Assembly: GCF_018139625.1 (NCBI RefSeq)
Contig: NZ_JAGSOH010000017.1
Coordinates: 1 to 64,000 of the forward strand
Origin: Actinospica acidithermotolerans
GTDB lineage: Bacteria > Actinomycetota > Actinomycetes > Streptomycetales > Catenulisporaceae
Reading direction: 5' to 3'
Length of the DNA: 64,000 nucleotides
Shown here piece after piece: positions 43,060 through 52,617 of this stretch (position 1 is the first letter of the stretch; each line of letters starts with the position of its first letter). Under the pieces are notes generated by a model, which did not search any database, was not told where the DNA came from, and worked only from the letters and a program-made list of their open reading frames with translations. The position numbers and the translations under genes were made by a program.

Positions 43060-43920
43060 TTAGTCCCGTGAACGTGCGACGAGTTGGGTGGGGTTGACGA
43101 AACGCAGCGCGATCACCAGCAGCACCAGCATCGAGCCGGTGTAGATGACCGCCATCGCGTCGATGTTCTGGGCGGTGCGGATGCCCGCCGAGGTCGCGGC
43201 GGAGAACAGGCTCACCACGAGCGTCTGGCTGGTCGGCCCGGCGGTGAGGAACGTCAGCTCGAACATGCCGAACGTGCGCACCAGCACGAGGATCCCGGCC
43301 GCCAGCATGCCCGGCAGCAGCAGCGGCGCGATGATCCGGCCGAGCACGCTGCGGGTCGGCGCGCCGCACATCCGCGCGGCCTGTTCCAGCCGCGGGTCGA
43401 TCTGCTCGATGAACGGCGTCATCGTGTAGACCACGAACGGGACCGACGGCACCAGGTTGGCCGCGACCACGCCGGTGAACGAGCCCGCCAGGTGCACCTT
43501 GTAGAGCATCGTGGCGAGCGGGATGCCGTACGCGATCGGCGGCACCAGGATCGGCAGCACGAACAGCAGCATCACGGCCCGCTTGCCGGGGAAGTCGCGC
43601 CGGGCGAGCGCGTAGGACGCCGGCACGCCGATCAGCAGCGAGAGCCCGACGACCAGCAGGGTGATCTGGAAGGTGACGGTCATGACCTGGCCGAGGTCGA
43701 ACTCGTCCCAGGCCTGGGAGTAGTTCGAGGTCGTATACCCTGTGGGCGTCCAGCCGCTGAACCAGGTCTTGCCGACCGAGTCCAGGACCACGGACCCGAT
43801 CACGCCGAGCACATTCACCAGGAAGAACACGACCAGGGCCCAGACCAGCCAGCTGCCCGGCCGCATCCGCAGGGCGCGCCGCTCCCGCCGCGCACCCGCG
43901 GCCTGCGCGATGGCCGCCAT
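43060..43920 (-). CDS. ABC transporter permease 2
   Basis: 286 aa with about six helices (LVWALVVFFLVNVLGVIGSV, TFQITLLVVGLSLLIGVPASYALA, VMLLFVLPILVPPIAYGIPLA). The inner-membrane-component motif EQAARMCGAPTRSVLGRIIAPLLLPG is the EAA loop. Start ATG overlaps the TGA of the first permease as TGATG. It resembles PotC/AfuB-type importers. Confidence 0.93.
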   Translation of the reverse strand: MAAIAQAAGARRERRALRMRPGSWLVWALVVFFLVNVLGVIGSVVLDSVGKTWFSGWTPTGYTTSNYSQAWDEFDLGQVMTVTFQITLLVVGLSLLIGVPASYALARRDFPGKRAVMLLFVLPILVPPIAYGIPLATMLYKVHLAGSFTGVVAANLVPSVPFVVYTMTPFIEQIDPRLEQAARMCGAPTRSVLGRIIAPLLLPGMLAAGILVLVRTFGMFELTFLTAGPTSQTLVVSLFSAATSAGIRTAQNIDAMAVIYTGSMLVLLVIALRFVNPTQLVARSRD

Positions 43921-44834
43921 CAGCCCTTGCCTCCCGTCGAACCGGTGTAGAAGAACCTGCGCACGCCCATCACGAGGCCGATGACCAGCAGCATCGCGGC
44001 GGTCATGATCATCGCGTCGGCGCAGCCCTGCGGGTAGTTGAAGTTCTGCAGGGCCTGCTCGTAGGCCTCGATCGAGATCACGTGCGTCCTGCCGTCGGGG
44101 TCGCCCACCATGATCGCCGACGGGAAGACGGAGAACGCGAGCACGAACGTGAGGCAGAACGTGGTCAGCAGGCCCGGCAGCAGCAGCGGGAAGGTGACGA
44201 ACCGGAAGCGCTGCCACCAGCCCGCGCCGAGCGTCGCCGCCGCCTTCTCCAGCGCCGGGTGGATGCCGGAGAGATACGAGTGGGTGAGCAGGAAGGCGAA
44301 CGGGAAACCGCTGATGATCAGCGAGAACAGCACGCCCCAGTAGTCGTTGACGAGCGTGATCGGATGCCCCGCGCCGACCAGGCCGAGCTTCTGCAGGGTC
44401 AGGTTGAACCAGCCGACCGGCCCGAAGTACTCGAGGATGCCCTCCGCCGTGAGCACGGTCCCGAGCGTGATCGGCACGACGAGCAGCGTCAGCAGCAGCC
44501 GCTTGCCGCGGAAGTCGCCGCGCATCCGGTAGGAGATCGGCACGGACAGGCCGACGTTGATCAGCGACGCGGGGATCGCGAGGCCGAGCGTCGTCCAGAT
44601 CGTGCCTTCGGAGAACGAGTCGCCGAAGAACGCCGAGTACGCGCCGAACACGCCGCCCTTGGCCGGCTGGAACGACAGGCCGAGGCCGTAGATGAACGGG
44701 TAGCAGAACAGCGCCGCCATCGCGATCACGCCGGGGAGCAGGAGCAGCAGGGTTCTGTCGACGCCGCGCTCGGCGAGCCGGTGCCGGAGGGCGGCCTTCG
44801 GGGCGTCGGCCACGGTCACGGTCGCGGCGCTCAT
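43920..44834 (-). CDS. ABC transporter permease 1
   Basis: 304 aa. Helices include LLLLPGVIAMAALFCYPFIYG and VPITLGTVLTAEGIL; the EAA-type loop is EKAAATLGAGWWQRFRFVTFPLLLPG. ATGA overlap with the ATPase gene. It pairs with permease 2 in one import complex with the ATPase and lipoprotein encoded upstream. Confidence 0.93.
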   Translation of the reverse strand: MSAATVTVADAPKAALRHRLAERGVDRTLLLLLPGVIAMAALFCYPFIYGLGLSFQPAKGGVFGAYSAFFGDSFSEGTIWTTLGLAIPASLINVGLSVPISYRMRGDFRGKRLLLTLLVVPITLGTVLTAEGILEYFGPVGWFNLTLQKLGLVGAGHPITLVNDYWGVLFSLIISGFPFAFLLTHSYLSGIHPALEKAAATLGAGWWQRFRFVTFPLLLPGLLTTFCLTFVLAFSVFPSAIMVGDPDGRTHVISIEAYEQALQNFNYPQGCADAMIMTAAMLLVIGLVMGVRRFFYTGSTGGKG

Positions 44835-45991
44835 CCGGCCTCACCCGGATCCTCGGCCGCCCCGCCTGCTTCGGCATTCTCCGCCGCGAAGACGAGCGCC
44901 CGCCGCGGATCCACCGTCAACGACAGCCGATCTCCTGGGGCGACCCGCTCCGGCGTACGCAGGTGCACGCGGCTTCCGGCGCGGGTGAGCGCGTCGACCT
45001 GGAACTCGCGGCCGTGGTACTCGACGACCTCGGCGACCGCCTCGAACGCCGCATCGGCCTCGCCGGCCGCGATCTTCAAATCCTCCGGCCGCACGGCCAC
45101 CTGGACCGATGCGCCCGCGGTCACTGCCGCGGACACCGTGCCGGCGAACTTCACGCCGTCGCCGACCACCGTCGCCGCGCCCGCGTCCACCGACTCGGCC
45201 CGCAAGCTCAGGATATTGCGGTACCCCATGAAAGCCGCCACGTACGCGCTGCGCGGCGACTCGTACAGTTCGGAGGGCGTCCCGACCTGCGCGACGCGGC
45301 CCGCGTTCAGCACGACCAGGCGGTCGGCGAGCGAGAGCGCCTCCTCCTGGTCGTGCGTGACGTAGAGCGTGGTGAGGCCGAACTCCTGGTGGATGCGGCG
45401 AATCTCCGCGCGCATGTCCAGCCGCAGCGCCGCGTCGAGGTTCGAGAGCGGCTCGTCCATCAGGACCAGCGGCGGCTCCAGCACGATCGCGCGCGCGATC
45501 GCGACACGCTGCTGCTGGCCGCCGGAGAGCTGGCCCGGCAGCTTGTGCGCGTGCTCGTTCAGGCGGACGAGATCGAGCACAGCGCTCACCCGGCGCTCGG
45601 TCTCCGCCTTCGAGACCTTCCGCATGCGCAGGCCGAACGCGATGTTCCGGCGCACGCTCAGGTGCGGGAAGAGCGCGTAGTTCTGGAAGACCATCCCGAA
45701 GCCGCGCTTCTCCGGCGGCAGCGTGTCGATGCGCCGTCCGTCGAGCTCGATCGAGCCCGCGGTCAGCGGCAGCAGGCCGGCGATCGAGTTGAGCGCGGTC
45801 GTCTTGCCGCAGCCGGAGGGTCCGAGCAGCGCGATGAACTCGCCGCCGCGGACGGTCAGGTCGAGCGGGTGGAGTGCGGTGTGCGCGCCGTACGCGCGGC
45901 TGATCCCCTGCAGTCGCAGCTCATTGAATCGCTGCGCGTCCAGGGTCTTGGCGGGGGTCTGTGCCGTGTCGGTCATCTCGGTCGTCGTCAC
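44831..45991 (-). CDS. ABC transporter ATP-binding protein (PotA/UgpC-like, TOBE domain)
   Basis: 386 aa from the GTG, or 381 aa from ATG 45976. Walker A is [18 protein letters not shown], the Q-loop [10 protein letters not shown], the signature [14 protein letters not shown], Walker [13 protein letters not shown] and the switch VTHDQEEAL. The C-terminal ~100 residues form a TOBE domain ([11 protein letters not shown]). GTG overlaps the binding-protein stop as GTGA, supporting coupling. Energises import by the two permeases. Confidence 0.95.
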   Translation of the reverse strand: MTTTEMTDTAQTPAKTLDAQRFNELRLQGISRAYGAHTALHPLDLTVRGGEFIALLGPSGCGKTTALNSIAGLLPLTAGSIELDGRRIDTLPPEKRGFGMVFQNYALFPHLSVRRNIAFGLRMRKVSKAETERRVSAVLDLVRLNEHAHKLPGQLSGGQQQRVAIARAIVLEPPLVLMDEPLSNLDAALRLDMRAEIRRIHQEFGLTTLYVTHDQEEALSLADRLVVLNAGRVAQVGTPSELYESPRSAYVAAFMGYRNILSLRAESVDAGAATVVGDGVKFAGTVSAAVTAGASVQVAVRPEDLKIAAGEADAAFEAVAEVVEYHGREFQVDALTRAGSRVHLRTPERVAPGDRLSLTVDPRRALVFAAENAEAGGAAEDPGEAG

Positions 45992-47226
45992 TTCGTGCTG
46001 CCGATGTGCTTGTCCCACAGGTCGAACGCGGTGACCTGCGCGGTGGCGGGCAGCGAGTTCTTCATCGGGTACTGCGTCATCCAGGTGTCGAACTCCGGCT
46101 CGCCGTACGTCGAGATGACCTCCTGCGAGGACGCGGGCGCCTGCGAGATCGTCACGCCCTTGACCGCCGGCCCCGGGTAGAAGTAGCCCTTGTCGTACGT
46201 CACGGCCTGCGCCGACGGCGTCAGGATGTAGGCCAGCAGAGCCAACCCCGCGATCAGCGTGTCGTTCGAGACGCCCTTCGGGATGACGCCGAACTGCGCG
46301 TCGGTCACCCAGGTCATGTTCTGGAACTTGGCCACGGCCATCGACTTCGGCACCGTGCCGAGCGCGCGCGGGTTGATGTACCAGCCGGTCGTCGACGCGA
46401 TCAGGTCCGCGGTCCCGGCGGCCAGGTTCTTCATGGTGGCCGTGGTGCCGGAGGGGTACTGGTCGATGTACTTGTTCAGCTCGGTCAGGTAGGCCCAGGT
46501 CTTCGACCAGCCGTTGGTCGGGTCGGCCGGATCCGAGTCGCCGAGCAGGTACGGCAGGCCCATCAGCCAGGTGCGTCCGGGGCCGGAGTTGCGCGGCCGC
46601 GCGTACTGGTACTTGCCGGGGTTCGCCTGCGCCCAGGCGAGCAGCGCGTCGGTGGTGGCCGGCGGCGTCGCCACCTTGGCCGGGTTGTACTCGATCAGCG
46701 GGCCGCTCGGGTACCAGACGATCTCGATGCCCTGGTCCTGCGCGAGGGTCGCCATGCTCGCCGCGGCCGTCTGGTAGTTCGACATCAGGCCCGGGAAGAA
46801 CTGGTCGTAGTACGTCTTGAGGTTCACGTACAGGCCGTCGGTGATGCCTGAGGCCAGCGCGTCGGTCCCGGTGAGCACGAGCGAGGTCTGCACGTTGCCG
46901 CCGGCCTGCTCCGCCTTGAGCTTCGCGGGCACGTCCGGCGCGGTGCCGGTGGTGTACGTGATGTTGGAGACGATGTGCGGGTTGGCCGCGGCGAAGGCCT
47001 GGATCGCGGGCTTGGTCAGCGCCAGGTTGCCGGCCACGTCGAGGATGTTGAGCGTCACCGGCGAGCTCGGGGTGGCGGCCAGGGAGGCCGCCGGGCTGCT
47101 GCTGGAGACACTCGAGCTGGGCGCGGAGCACGAGGACAGCAGGGGTGTGACAGCGGCTGCGCCTACGGCGAGCCCGGCGGTGCCGAGCAGGGTGCGCCGG
47201 TTCAGGGCAGGCTGGGGTGAGGACAT
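45988..47226 (-). CDS. Lipoprotein substrate-binding protein of the ABC importer
   Basis: 412 aa. Twin-Arg/hydrophobic signal RRTLLGTAGLAVGAAAVTPL with lipobox LLSSC. The mature protein is a two-lobed binding protein (VTLNILDVAGNLALTKPAIQAF, VLTGTDALASGITDG, EIVWYPSGPLIEYNP). The permease type and this fold suggest an importer for a polyol, oligosaccharide or uronate; context favours a pectin product. Nothing in the sequence proves the ligand. I chose ATG 47226 with AAAGGCGG upstream over the earlier ATG at 47247. Confidence 0.9.
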   Translation of the reverse strand: MSSPQPALNRRTLLGTAGLAVGAAAVTPLLSSCSAPSSSVSSSSPAASLAATPSSPVTLNILDVAGNLALTKPAIQAFAAANPHIVSNITYTTGTAPDVPAKLKAEQAGGNVQTSLVLTGTDALASGITDGLYVNLKTYYDQFFPGLMSNYQTAAASMATLAQDQGIEIVWYPSGPLIEYNPAKVATPPATTDALLAWAQANPGKYQYARPRNSGPGRTWLMGLPYLLGDSDPADPTNGWSKTWAYLTELNKYIDQYPSGTTATMKNLAAGTADLIASTTGWYINPRALGTVPKSMAVAKFQNMTWVTDAQFGVIPKGVSNDTLIAGLALLAYILTPSAQAVTYDKGYFYPGPAVKGVTISQAPASSQEVISTYGEPEFDTWMTQYPMKNSLPATAQVTAFDLWDKHIGSTK

Positions 47227-47324
47227 GGTGAACCGCCTTTGGTCCATTGATGTTTTCTGGGTTGGCTGTGCCGTCGAAGCGACCGACGGGATGTCGGTTG
47301 GTGCGCTTGGAGCCCGTGGAGCGC

Positions 47325-49061
47325 TCAGTGCGGGTCGGGCTGGGGGTTGTGTCCGGGGCGTGCCAGGAAGTCGAAGTCGCAGCCCTGGTCGGCCTGGGTG
47401 ATGTGGGACTGGTAGAGCGCGCCGTATCCGCGTTCGAACTTGGGCGCGGGGGCCTGCCATGCGTCGCGGCGGCGGGTGAGTTCGGCCTCGTCGACGTCGA
47501 GGGTGAGGGTCCTGGCCTCGACGTCGAGCGTGATCAGGTCGCCGGTTCGCACGAGGGCGAGGGGCCCGCCGACGTGTGATTCGGGGGCGATGTGCAGCAC
47601 GCAGGTGCCGTAGCTGGTCCCGCTCATCCGGGCGTCGGAGATGCGTACGAGGTCGGTGACCCCGGCCTCGAGGAGGTAGGCGGGGATGGGGAGCATGCCG
47701 TATTCGGGCATGCCGGGTCCGCCGATCGGGCCCGCGCTGCGCAGCACGAGCACGGAGTCCTCGGTCAGGGCGTGCACCGGGTCGTCGATTCCGGCTCGCA
47801 GCTCGGCGTAGTCGTCGAAGACGACGGCCGGTCCGGTGTGCTTGAGCAGGCTGGGTTTCTGCGAGGCGATGTACTTGATCACCGCGCCGTCGGGGCACAG
47901 GTTGCCGCGCAGCACGGCGAGTCCGCCCTCGGGGCTGCACGGCCGGTCCGGGCTTCGGATGACGTCCGGGTCGTGCACGGTCGCCTGGTCCCAGTGCCCG
48001 CCGACGGTGCCGCCCGCGACCGAGGGCCGGTCCGGATGCAGTGCCCCGTCCACGGCGCTGAGTTCGTGCAGCAGCGCCTGCAGGCCGCCCGCGAAGTAGA
48101 ACTCCTCCATCAGGTGCTCGCCGGACGGACGCAGGTTCGCCAGCACCGGGACCCGCCGCGAGATCACGTCGAAGTCGTCCAATGTGAACTCGACTCCGGC
48201 GCGTCCGGCCATGGCGATCAGGTGGATCAGGGCGTTGCTGGATCCGCCGAGCGCGAAGACGGTGGCGGCGGCGTCCTCGAACGCCTCCCGGGTGAGGAAC
48301 CCGGTGATCTTCCTGCCGTCGCGGGCCAGGGCGACCGCGGTCGCCCCGACCTTCGCCGCCATCCGGTGGTGCGCGCTGTCCACGGCGGGGATCGAGGCGC
48401 TACCCGGCAGCGCCACGCCCAGGACCTCGGCGATCGAGGTCATGGTGCTGGCGGTGCCCATGGTCATGCAGTGGCCGGGGGAGCGGGCCAGGCCGCAGCC
48501 GACCTCGGCGAGGTCGCAGTCGGCGATGCGTCCGGCGCGGTGCTCGTCCCAGTATTTCCACAGGTCGGTGCCGGAGCCGAGTGCCTGTCCGCGGTAGTTT
48601 CCGCGCAGCATGGGTCCTGCGGGGAGGAAGACCGCGGGCACGTCCGCGCTGGCGGCGCCCATGAGCAGCGCGGGGGTGGACTTGTCGCAGCCGCCCATCA
48701 GCACCGCGCCGTCGATCGGGTAGGAGCGCAGCAGTTCCTCGGTCTCCATCGCGAGCAGGTTGCGGTACAGCATCGGGGTGGGCTTCTGGAACGTCTCGGA
48801 CAGCGTCGAGACGGGGAACTCGAGGGGGAAGCCGCCGGCCTGCCAGACGCCGCGCTTGACCTGCTCGGCGCGTTCGCGCAGGTGCATATGGCAGGGGTTG
48901 ATGTCCGACCAGGTGTTCAAGACGGCGATGACCGGCTTGCCCTCGTACTCGCCCGGCTCGTACCCGAGCTGCGCGAGACGGCTGCGGTGCGAGAAGGCGC
49001 GCAGGTGGCCGCCGGTCACGCCCTCGCCGAACCAGGCCTGGGAGCGCAGGGCAGTGCTCAT
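47325..49061 (-). CDS. IlvD/Edd-family sugar-acid dehydratase
   Basis: 578 aa. Fe-S dehydratase of the IlvD/Edd family with the three Cys regions NPCHMH, MGGCDKST and GLARSPGHCMTMGTASTM. Members of the L-arabinonate/D-xylonate/galactonate group convert a sugar acid to its 2-keto-3-deoxy form. The next gene, a DapA-like aldolase/dehydratase, would act on that product. Sugar specificity cannot be read here; L-arabinonate or D-galactonate are good candidates. The ATGA overlap links it to the upstream gene. Confidence 0.88.
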   Translation of the reverse strand: MSTALRSQAWFGEGVTGGHLRAFSHRSRLAQLGYEPGEYEGKPVIAVLNTWSDINPCHMHLRERAEQVKRGVWQAGGFPLEFPVSTLSETFQKPTPMLYRNLLAMETEELLRSYPIDGAVLMGGCDKSTPALLMGAASADVPAVFLPAGPMLRGNYRGQALGSGTDLWKYWDEHRAGRIADCDLAEVGCGLARSPGHCMTMGTASTMTSIAEVLGVALPGSASIPAVDSAHHRMAAKVGATAVALARDGRKITGFLTREAFEDAAATVFALGGSSNALIHLIAMAGRAGVEFTLDDFDVISRRVPVLANLRPSGEHLMEEFYFAGGLQALLHELSAVDGALHPDRPSVAGGTVGGHWDQATVHDPDVIRSPDRPCSPEGGLAVLRGNLCPDGAVIKYIASQKPSLLKHTGPAVVFDDYAELRAGIDDPVHALTEDSVLVLRSAGPIGGPGMPEYGMLPIPAYLLEAGVTDLVRISDARMSGTSYGTCVLHIAPESHVGGPLALVRTGDLITLDVEARTLTLDVDEAELTRRRDAWQAPAPKFERGYGALYQSHITQADQGCDFDFLARPGHNPQPDPH

Positions 49062-50038
49062 ATCGTCCAGCGCTCCCCCCACGAGGCCAGGATCGCCTCG
49101 ATGTGATCCCGCACGCTGCGCGGCAGCGGCCGCGAGGGCGGGCGCACATCGGCCCGGCACAACCCCAGCTGCGCCAAAGCCTCCTTGACCACGCTGACGT
49201 TGTCGGCGGACGAGTCCGCCGCGCGCAGCTCCTCGAACGGGCGGATCAGCCCCCAGATCGAGCGCGCCCGGCCGTAGTCGCCGGCGGCCAGTTCCCGGTA
49301 GAAGTCGAGGGAGATCGCCGGGACCACGTTCACCAGCCCGGAGGTGAATCCGGTCGCGCCCATCGCGAAGTACCCGGGCGCCGAGAGCTCCGCGAGCCCG
49401 GCGACCCACTCGAACCGGCCCGCGCCCGCGTCCATGGCCACGGAGGCGAAGCGGACCGGATCCGGGACCGAGTACTTGATCCCGATCACGTTCGGGCACA
49501 GCTCGCCCAGCCGCGCGATCTGCGCCCCGCTGATGCGCGCGTCGCGCACATACAGCACGATCCCGAGCTCCGGCACCGCCTCCGCGATCCGCCGGTGGTA
49601 TTCGCTCCAGCCCTCGCCGGAGATGTACGGATGCACCGGCTGGTGCACCATGACCATCGAGGCACCGACCTCGCGGGCGTGCCTCGCGGCGTTGATCGCG
49701 GTCGTGGTGTCCAGGCCGACGCCGACGATGATCGCCGCGCGCTCGCCGACCTGCTTGACCGTGTTCTCCGTCGCGCGCCGCGCCTCGGCCGGCTCGAGCG
49801 TGTAGAACTCGCCGGTGTTGCCGTTGGGCGTGATCGCGCCCACCCCGGCGGCGACGAGGCGCTCGATCAGCGCGCCGTGCCGCTCCCAATCGACCAGGCG
49901 CCCTTCGTCGCCCGCCTCGAAGGGCGTGACCGGGATCGCGACGACGCCGCGCAGCGCGCGTCGCTGCCGCGCGAAATCGCCCGGGCCGGCTCCCGGAATA
50001 GGCGTCGGCGTACCCGCCGTGCCATCATCGGACTGCAT
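49058..50038 (-). CDS. DapA/NAL-family aldolase or dehydratase
   Basis: 326 aa, TIM barrel of the dihydrodipicolinate synthase/N-acetylneuraminate lyase family. Signature GVGAITPNGNTGEFYTLE, Schiff-base Lys in VIGIKYSVPDP, and GLAELSAPGYFAMGATGF. In sugar-acid pathways this family cleaves 2-keto-3-deoxy acids to pyruvate and an aldehyde, or dehydrates 2-keto-3-deoxy-pentonates. Its place before the IlvD/Edd gene (ATGA) gives a two-step module. The usual catalytic Tyr is not in a canonical YNRP context (VLYVRD instead), so the exact reaction is open. Confidence 0.87.
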   Translation of the reverse strand: MQSDDGTAGTPTPIPGAGPGDFARQRRALRGVVAIPVTPFEAGDEGRLVDWERHGALIERLVAAGVGAITPNGNTGEFYTLEPAEARRATENTVKQVGERAAIIVGVGLDTTTAINAARHAREVGASMVMVHQPVHPYISGEGWSEYHRRIAEAVPELGIVLYVRDARISGAQIARLGELCPNVIGIKYSVPDPVRFASVAMDAGAGRFEWVAGLAELSAPGYFAMGATGFTSGLVNVVPAISLDFYRELAAGDYGRARSIWGLIRPFEELRAADSSADNVSVVKEALAQLGLCRADVRPPSRPLPRSVRDHIEAILASWGERWTI

Positions 50039-50078
50039 ACTGTGTCCCCACTCTGGATGTGCGGTGCGGTATCGCTCC

Positions 50079-50110
50079 GCGGTCCGGACCGTTGCAGCGG
50101 TCCGGACCGC
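50079..50110. promoter_or_regulatory. Tandem self-palindromes CGGTCCGGACCG x2
   Basis: CGGTCCGGACCG (50080-50091 and 50098-50109) is a perfect palindrome present twice, 18 bp between centres; together they also form a 13-bp hairpin. It lies 40-70 nt upstream of the DapA-like gene and after the gntR stop. Operator pair and terminator are both possible. Confidence 0.6.
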
Positions 50111-50129
50111 TTCTTCGTTCGTGCCCAGG

Positions 50130-50780
50130 TCAGACCTGGCTGAAGTTCCGGTCCACGAAGGCCCGGATATGCTCCTCCAGCAGGGTCGCGGCGAGATCGC
50201 CGCGCCCGGCCCTGATCGCTTCCAGGATCGCCCGGTGCTCGGCGGCCTCCTGCTCCCAGCTGGCGTTGCGCGTCCACACGGCCGTGGACACCAGCGCCGT
50301 CTGGTCGCGCAGGCCGTCCAGGATGCCGATCATCAGGTCGTTGCCGCAGCCGAGGTACAGCGCGCGGTGGAACTCCCGGTTGGCCTGCTGCCGGTCGGCC
50401 CGGTCGGCCGCCCGGTCCGCCGCGTCCAGCGCGGCGTCCGCCGACTCCCAGGACGCCGCCTCGCACCGGGCGGCGGACCTGCGCACCGCCTCCGGCTCGA
50501 TCAGGATCCTGATGTCGTAGACGGAATGGGCGAGGGCGTCGTCCACCATGCGCACCGAGGCGCCCTTGTACGGGCTCATCGTCACCAGCCCCGCACCCGC
50601 GAGCGTCTTGAGCGCCTCGCGGACCGGGGTCTTGGAGACGCCGAGCTGCGCCGCGAGCTCGGTCTCGATCAACGGCTGGCCCGGCGTGAGCCGGCCGGTG
50701 AGGATCGCGTGCTTGACCGCGTCCAGCACCGCCTCGGTGCGCGAGGGCACCGCGACCGAGGGCATCACCGTGTCAGGCAT
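50130..50780 (-). CDS. GntR-family regulator, FCD (FadR) type
   Basis: 216 aa. The N-terminal winged HTH reads ILTGRLTPGQPLIETELAAQLGVSKTPVREALKTLAGAGLV in pieces; the C-terminal FCD domain includes DIRILIEPEAVRRSAAR and the metal-site His region FHRALYLGCGNDLMIG and EHRAILEAIRAG. Regulators of this type usually bind sugar acids or other carboxylates and repress catabolic operons. It is the first gene of the leftward operon and lies beside the 381-bp control region with two matching candidate operators. Confidence 0.92.
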   Translation of the reverse strand: MPDTVMPSVAVPSRTEAVLDAVKHAILTGRLTPGQPLIETELAAQLGVSKTPVREALKTLAGAGLVTMSPYKGASVRMVDDALAHSVYDIRILIEPEAVRRSAARCEAASWESADAALDAADRAADRADRQQANREFHRALYLGCGNDLMIGILDGLRDQTALVSTAVWTRNASWEQEAAEHRAILEAIRAGRGDLAATLLEEHIRAFVDRNFSQV

Positions 50781-50805
50781 GGAGGATTCTCTTCCATATC
50801 GGGTA

Positions 50806-50820
50806 TCTCGTATACGATGT
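50806..50820. promoter_or_regulatory. Candidate GntR operator O1
   Basis: TCTCGTATACGATGT, built around the 10-bp palindrome TCGTATACGA, 26-40 nt upstream of the gntR start. Its place is right for autorepression. Confidence 0.65.
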
Positions 50821-50988
50821 GAGGGGGACGCTAGCGCCGTCCGGCCCGCGGTGTCAATGCCCGATTCCCGTTGCCCCGCACCGGAGTGGGAGCGGGAGCA
50901 TGGCGGCGAAAGACCCGCGCGGACAGGCCCCGGCCGAGTGAGGGTGTGCCGGAGGTCCGCCCGCGCGGGAGTCGACCGTCGTTCGATG

Positions 50989-51003
50989 TCTCATATACGA
51001 CGT
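50989..51003. promoter_or_regulatory. Candidate GntR operator O2
   Basis: TCTCATATACGACGT matches O1 at 13 of 15 positions, 183 bp away and about 160 nt upstream of the rightward polygalacturonase. Could control the other operon. Confidence 0.6.
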
Positions 51004-51161
51004 GCCGTGGAACGTATCCGTGACACGAGATTCCGTCAACGCCCTTGACGCCGCCGGGATCCGCATCTAGCGTCCCGGACTGCACGTGTGCCGGATATGA
51101 GGGTGTCCGGCCGAGTGAGGGACCCACCCACCGCTTATCAACGTCGATACGGACGGCCTTC

Positions 51162-52607
51162 ATGCGTTCTTCGCGAACCCTCTCCCGCCTCATGCCCTTG
51201 CCCCTGCTGGCGCTCTGCACGCTGCTGCTGACGGCGGTTCCCGTCGGCCCCGCGTCCGCGGCCAGCCTTGGCGACCAGCGCAGCGTCAGCGAGCCGACGC
51301 TCCCGGGGACCTGCGCCACGCTCACCTCCACGCTGGCCACGCCCAGCTCCCGTCAGTTCACCAGCTCGCAGGAGGCCACCCCGCCGGACACCTCGCGGAT
51401 CCAGGCGGACCTGACCTCCTGCGCCGGCACCGGAAAGGCCGTCGTGCTCGCGGCCTCCGGCTCCGACACCGCGTTCCTCTCGGCGCCGCTGACCATCGGC
51501 GCCGACGAATACCTGGTCATCGACACCGGCGTCACGCTCTTCGCCTCGCGCGTCGCCGCCGATTACCAGTCCAGCTCGGGCGCCACGTGCGGCTCGATCT
51601 CCTCCAGCACGAGCAGCGGCTGCAATGCTTTCATCACCGTGGACGGCGCCGACTCCGGCATCGAGGGCACCCAGTCCTCCTCCGGCTCGCAGGGCGCCAT
51701 CGACGGACGCGGCGACCTCGACATCTACGGCACCTCGACCTCCTGGTGGGCCAACGCGGCCACCGCCAAGGCCGACGGGGACAAGCAGGTCAACCCGCGG
51801 CTGATCCAGGCCACCGACGCGAACAGCTTCACCGTGTTCCACATCGACCTGGAGAACTCGCCCAAGGAGCACCTGTACTACGAGGGCGGCACCGGGTTCA
51901 CCGTCTGGGGCATCCGGATCAAGACCGTCGACACCGCGCTGAACACCGACGGCGTCGACGTCGACTCGACCAAGGACGCGACGGTCGAGGACTCGTACAT
52001 CATGGACGGCGACGACTGCGTGGCCATGCAGACAAACTCCGCCGAGGACGAGTACCTCTCGGTCATCGGCAACCACTGCTACGGCACGCACGGCATCTCG
52101 ATCGGCAGCGAGACGACGTACGGCGTGAACTCGGTGCTGGTGAACGAGAACTGGATCCAGGGCACGGACACCAACGGCACCGAGTCCGGCAGCGCTAACG
52201 GCATCCGGATCAAGAGCTACAGCAAGGTCGGCGGCACCGTCACGAACGTCGAGTACGAAGACACCTGCATGACGAAGCTGAAGTACCCGATCGAGATCAA
52301 CCCGTTCTACTCCTCGTCCACGGGCTCGAACTACCCCTACTTCAAGTCCGTGACCATCGACGGCGCGACCGAGACCAGCTCCGTCTCCAGCGCCTCCTCC
52401 GCGATCGAGGGCTACAGCTCCAGCTACCCGCTCGGGCTGACGCTCGAGGACGTGAGCCTCGACAGCAACGGCTACACCGCCGAGTACGCGAACGTGTCGT
52501 ACTACAACTCGACCCTCGTGCCCAGCGGCACCGGCGTGACCACCACGAAGATCAGCGGCTCCGGCTCGGCCCCGAGCTGCTCCTTCGCCGCCTACCCGAG
52601 CCTGTAA
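51162..52607 (+). CDS. Secreted GH28 polygalacturonase
   Basis: 481 aa. Signal peptide (LPLLALCTLLLTAVPVGPASA|AS). GH28 motifs in order: NTDGVDVDS, DGDDCVAM, GTHGISIGSE and RIKSYS, all catalytic Asp present. The mature part starts SLGDQRSVSEPTLPGTC and is close in layout to the GH28 half of the next gene, so the two may be duplicates. It hydrolyses alpha-1,4 bonds of polygalacturonic acid outside the cell. Starts the rightward operon; 10 nt to the next gene. Confidence 0.94.
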   Translation: MRSSRTLSRLMPLPLLALCTLLLTAVPVGPASAASLGDQRSVSEPTLPGTCATLTSTLATPSSRQFTSSQEATPPDTSRIQADLTSCAGTGKAVVLAASGSDTAFLSAPLTIGADEYLVIDTGVTLFASRVAADYQSSSGATCGSISSSTSSGCNAFITVDGADSGIEGTQSSSGSQGAIDGRGDLDIYGTSTSWWANAATAKADGDKQVNPRLIQATDANSFTVFHIDLENSPKEHLYYEGGTGFTVWGIRIKTVDTALNTDGVDVDSTKDATVEDSYIMDGDDCVAMQTNSAEDEYLSVIGNHCYGTHGISIGSETTYGVNSVLVNENWIQGTDTNGTESGSANGIRIKSYSKVGGTVTNVEYEDTCMTKLKYPIEINPFYSSSTGSNYPYFKSVTIDGATETSSVSSASSAIEGYSSSYPLGLTLEDVSLDSNGYTAEYANVSYYNSTLVPSGTGVTTTKISGSGSAPSCSFAAYPSL

Positions 52608-52617
52608 GGACTCTCCG

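Larger units (their letters stand above)
50781..51161. promoter_or_regulatory. Divergent control region of the pectin island
   Basis: 381 bp between gntR and the first polygalacturonase. It holds both TCTCRTATACGAYGT boxes and no credible gene. Promoters for both operons must lie here. Confidence 0.8.
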
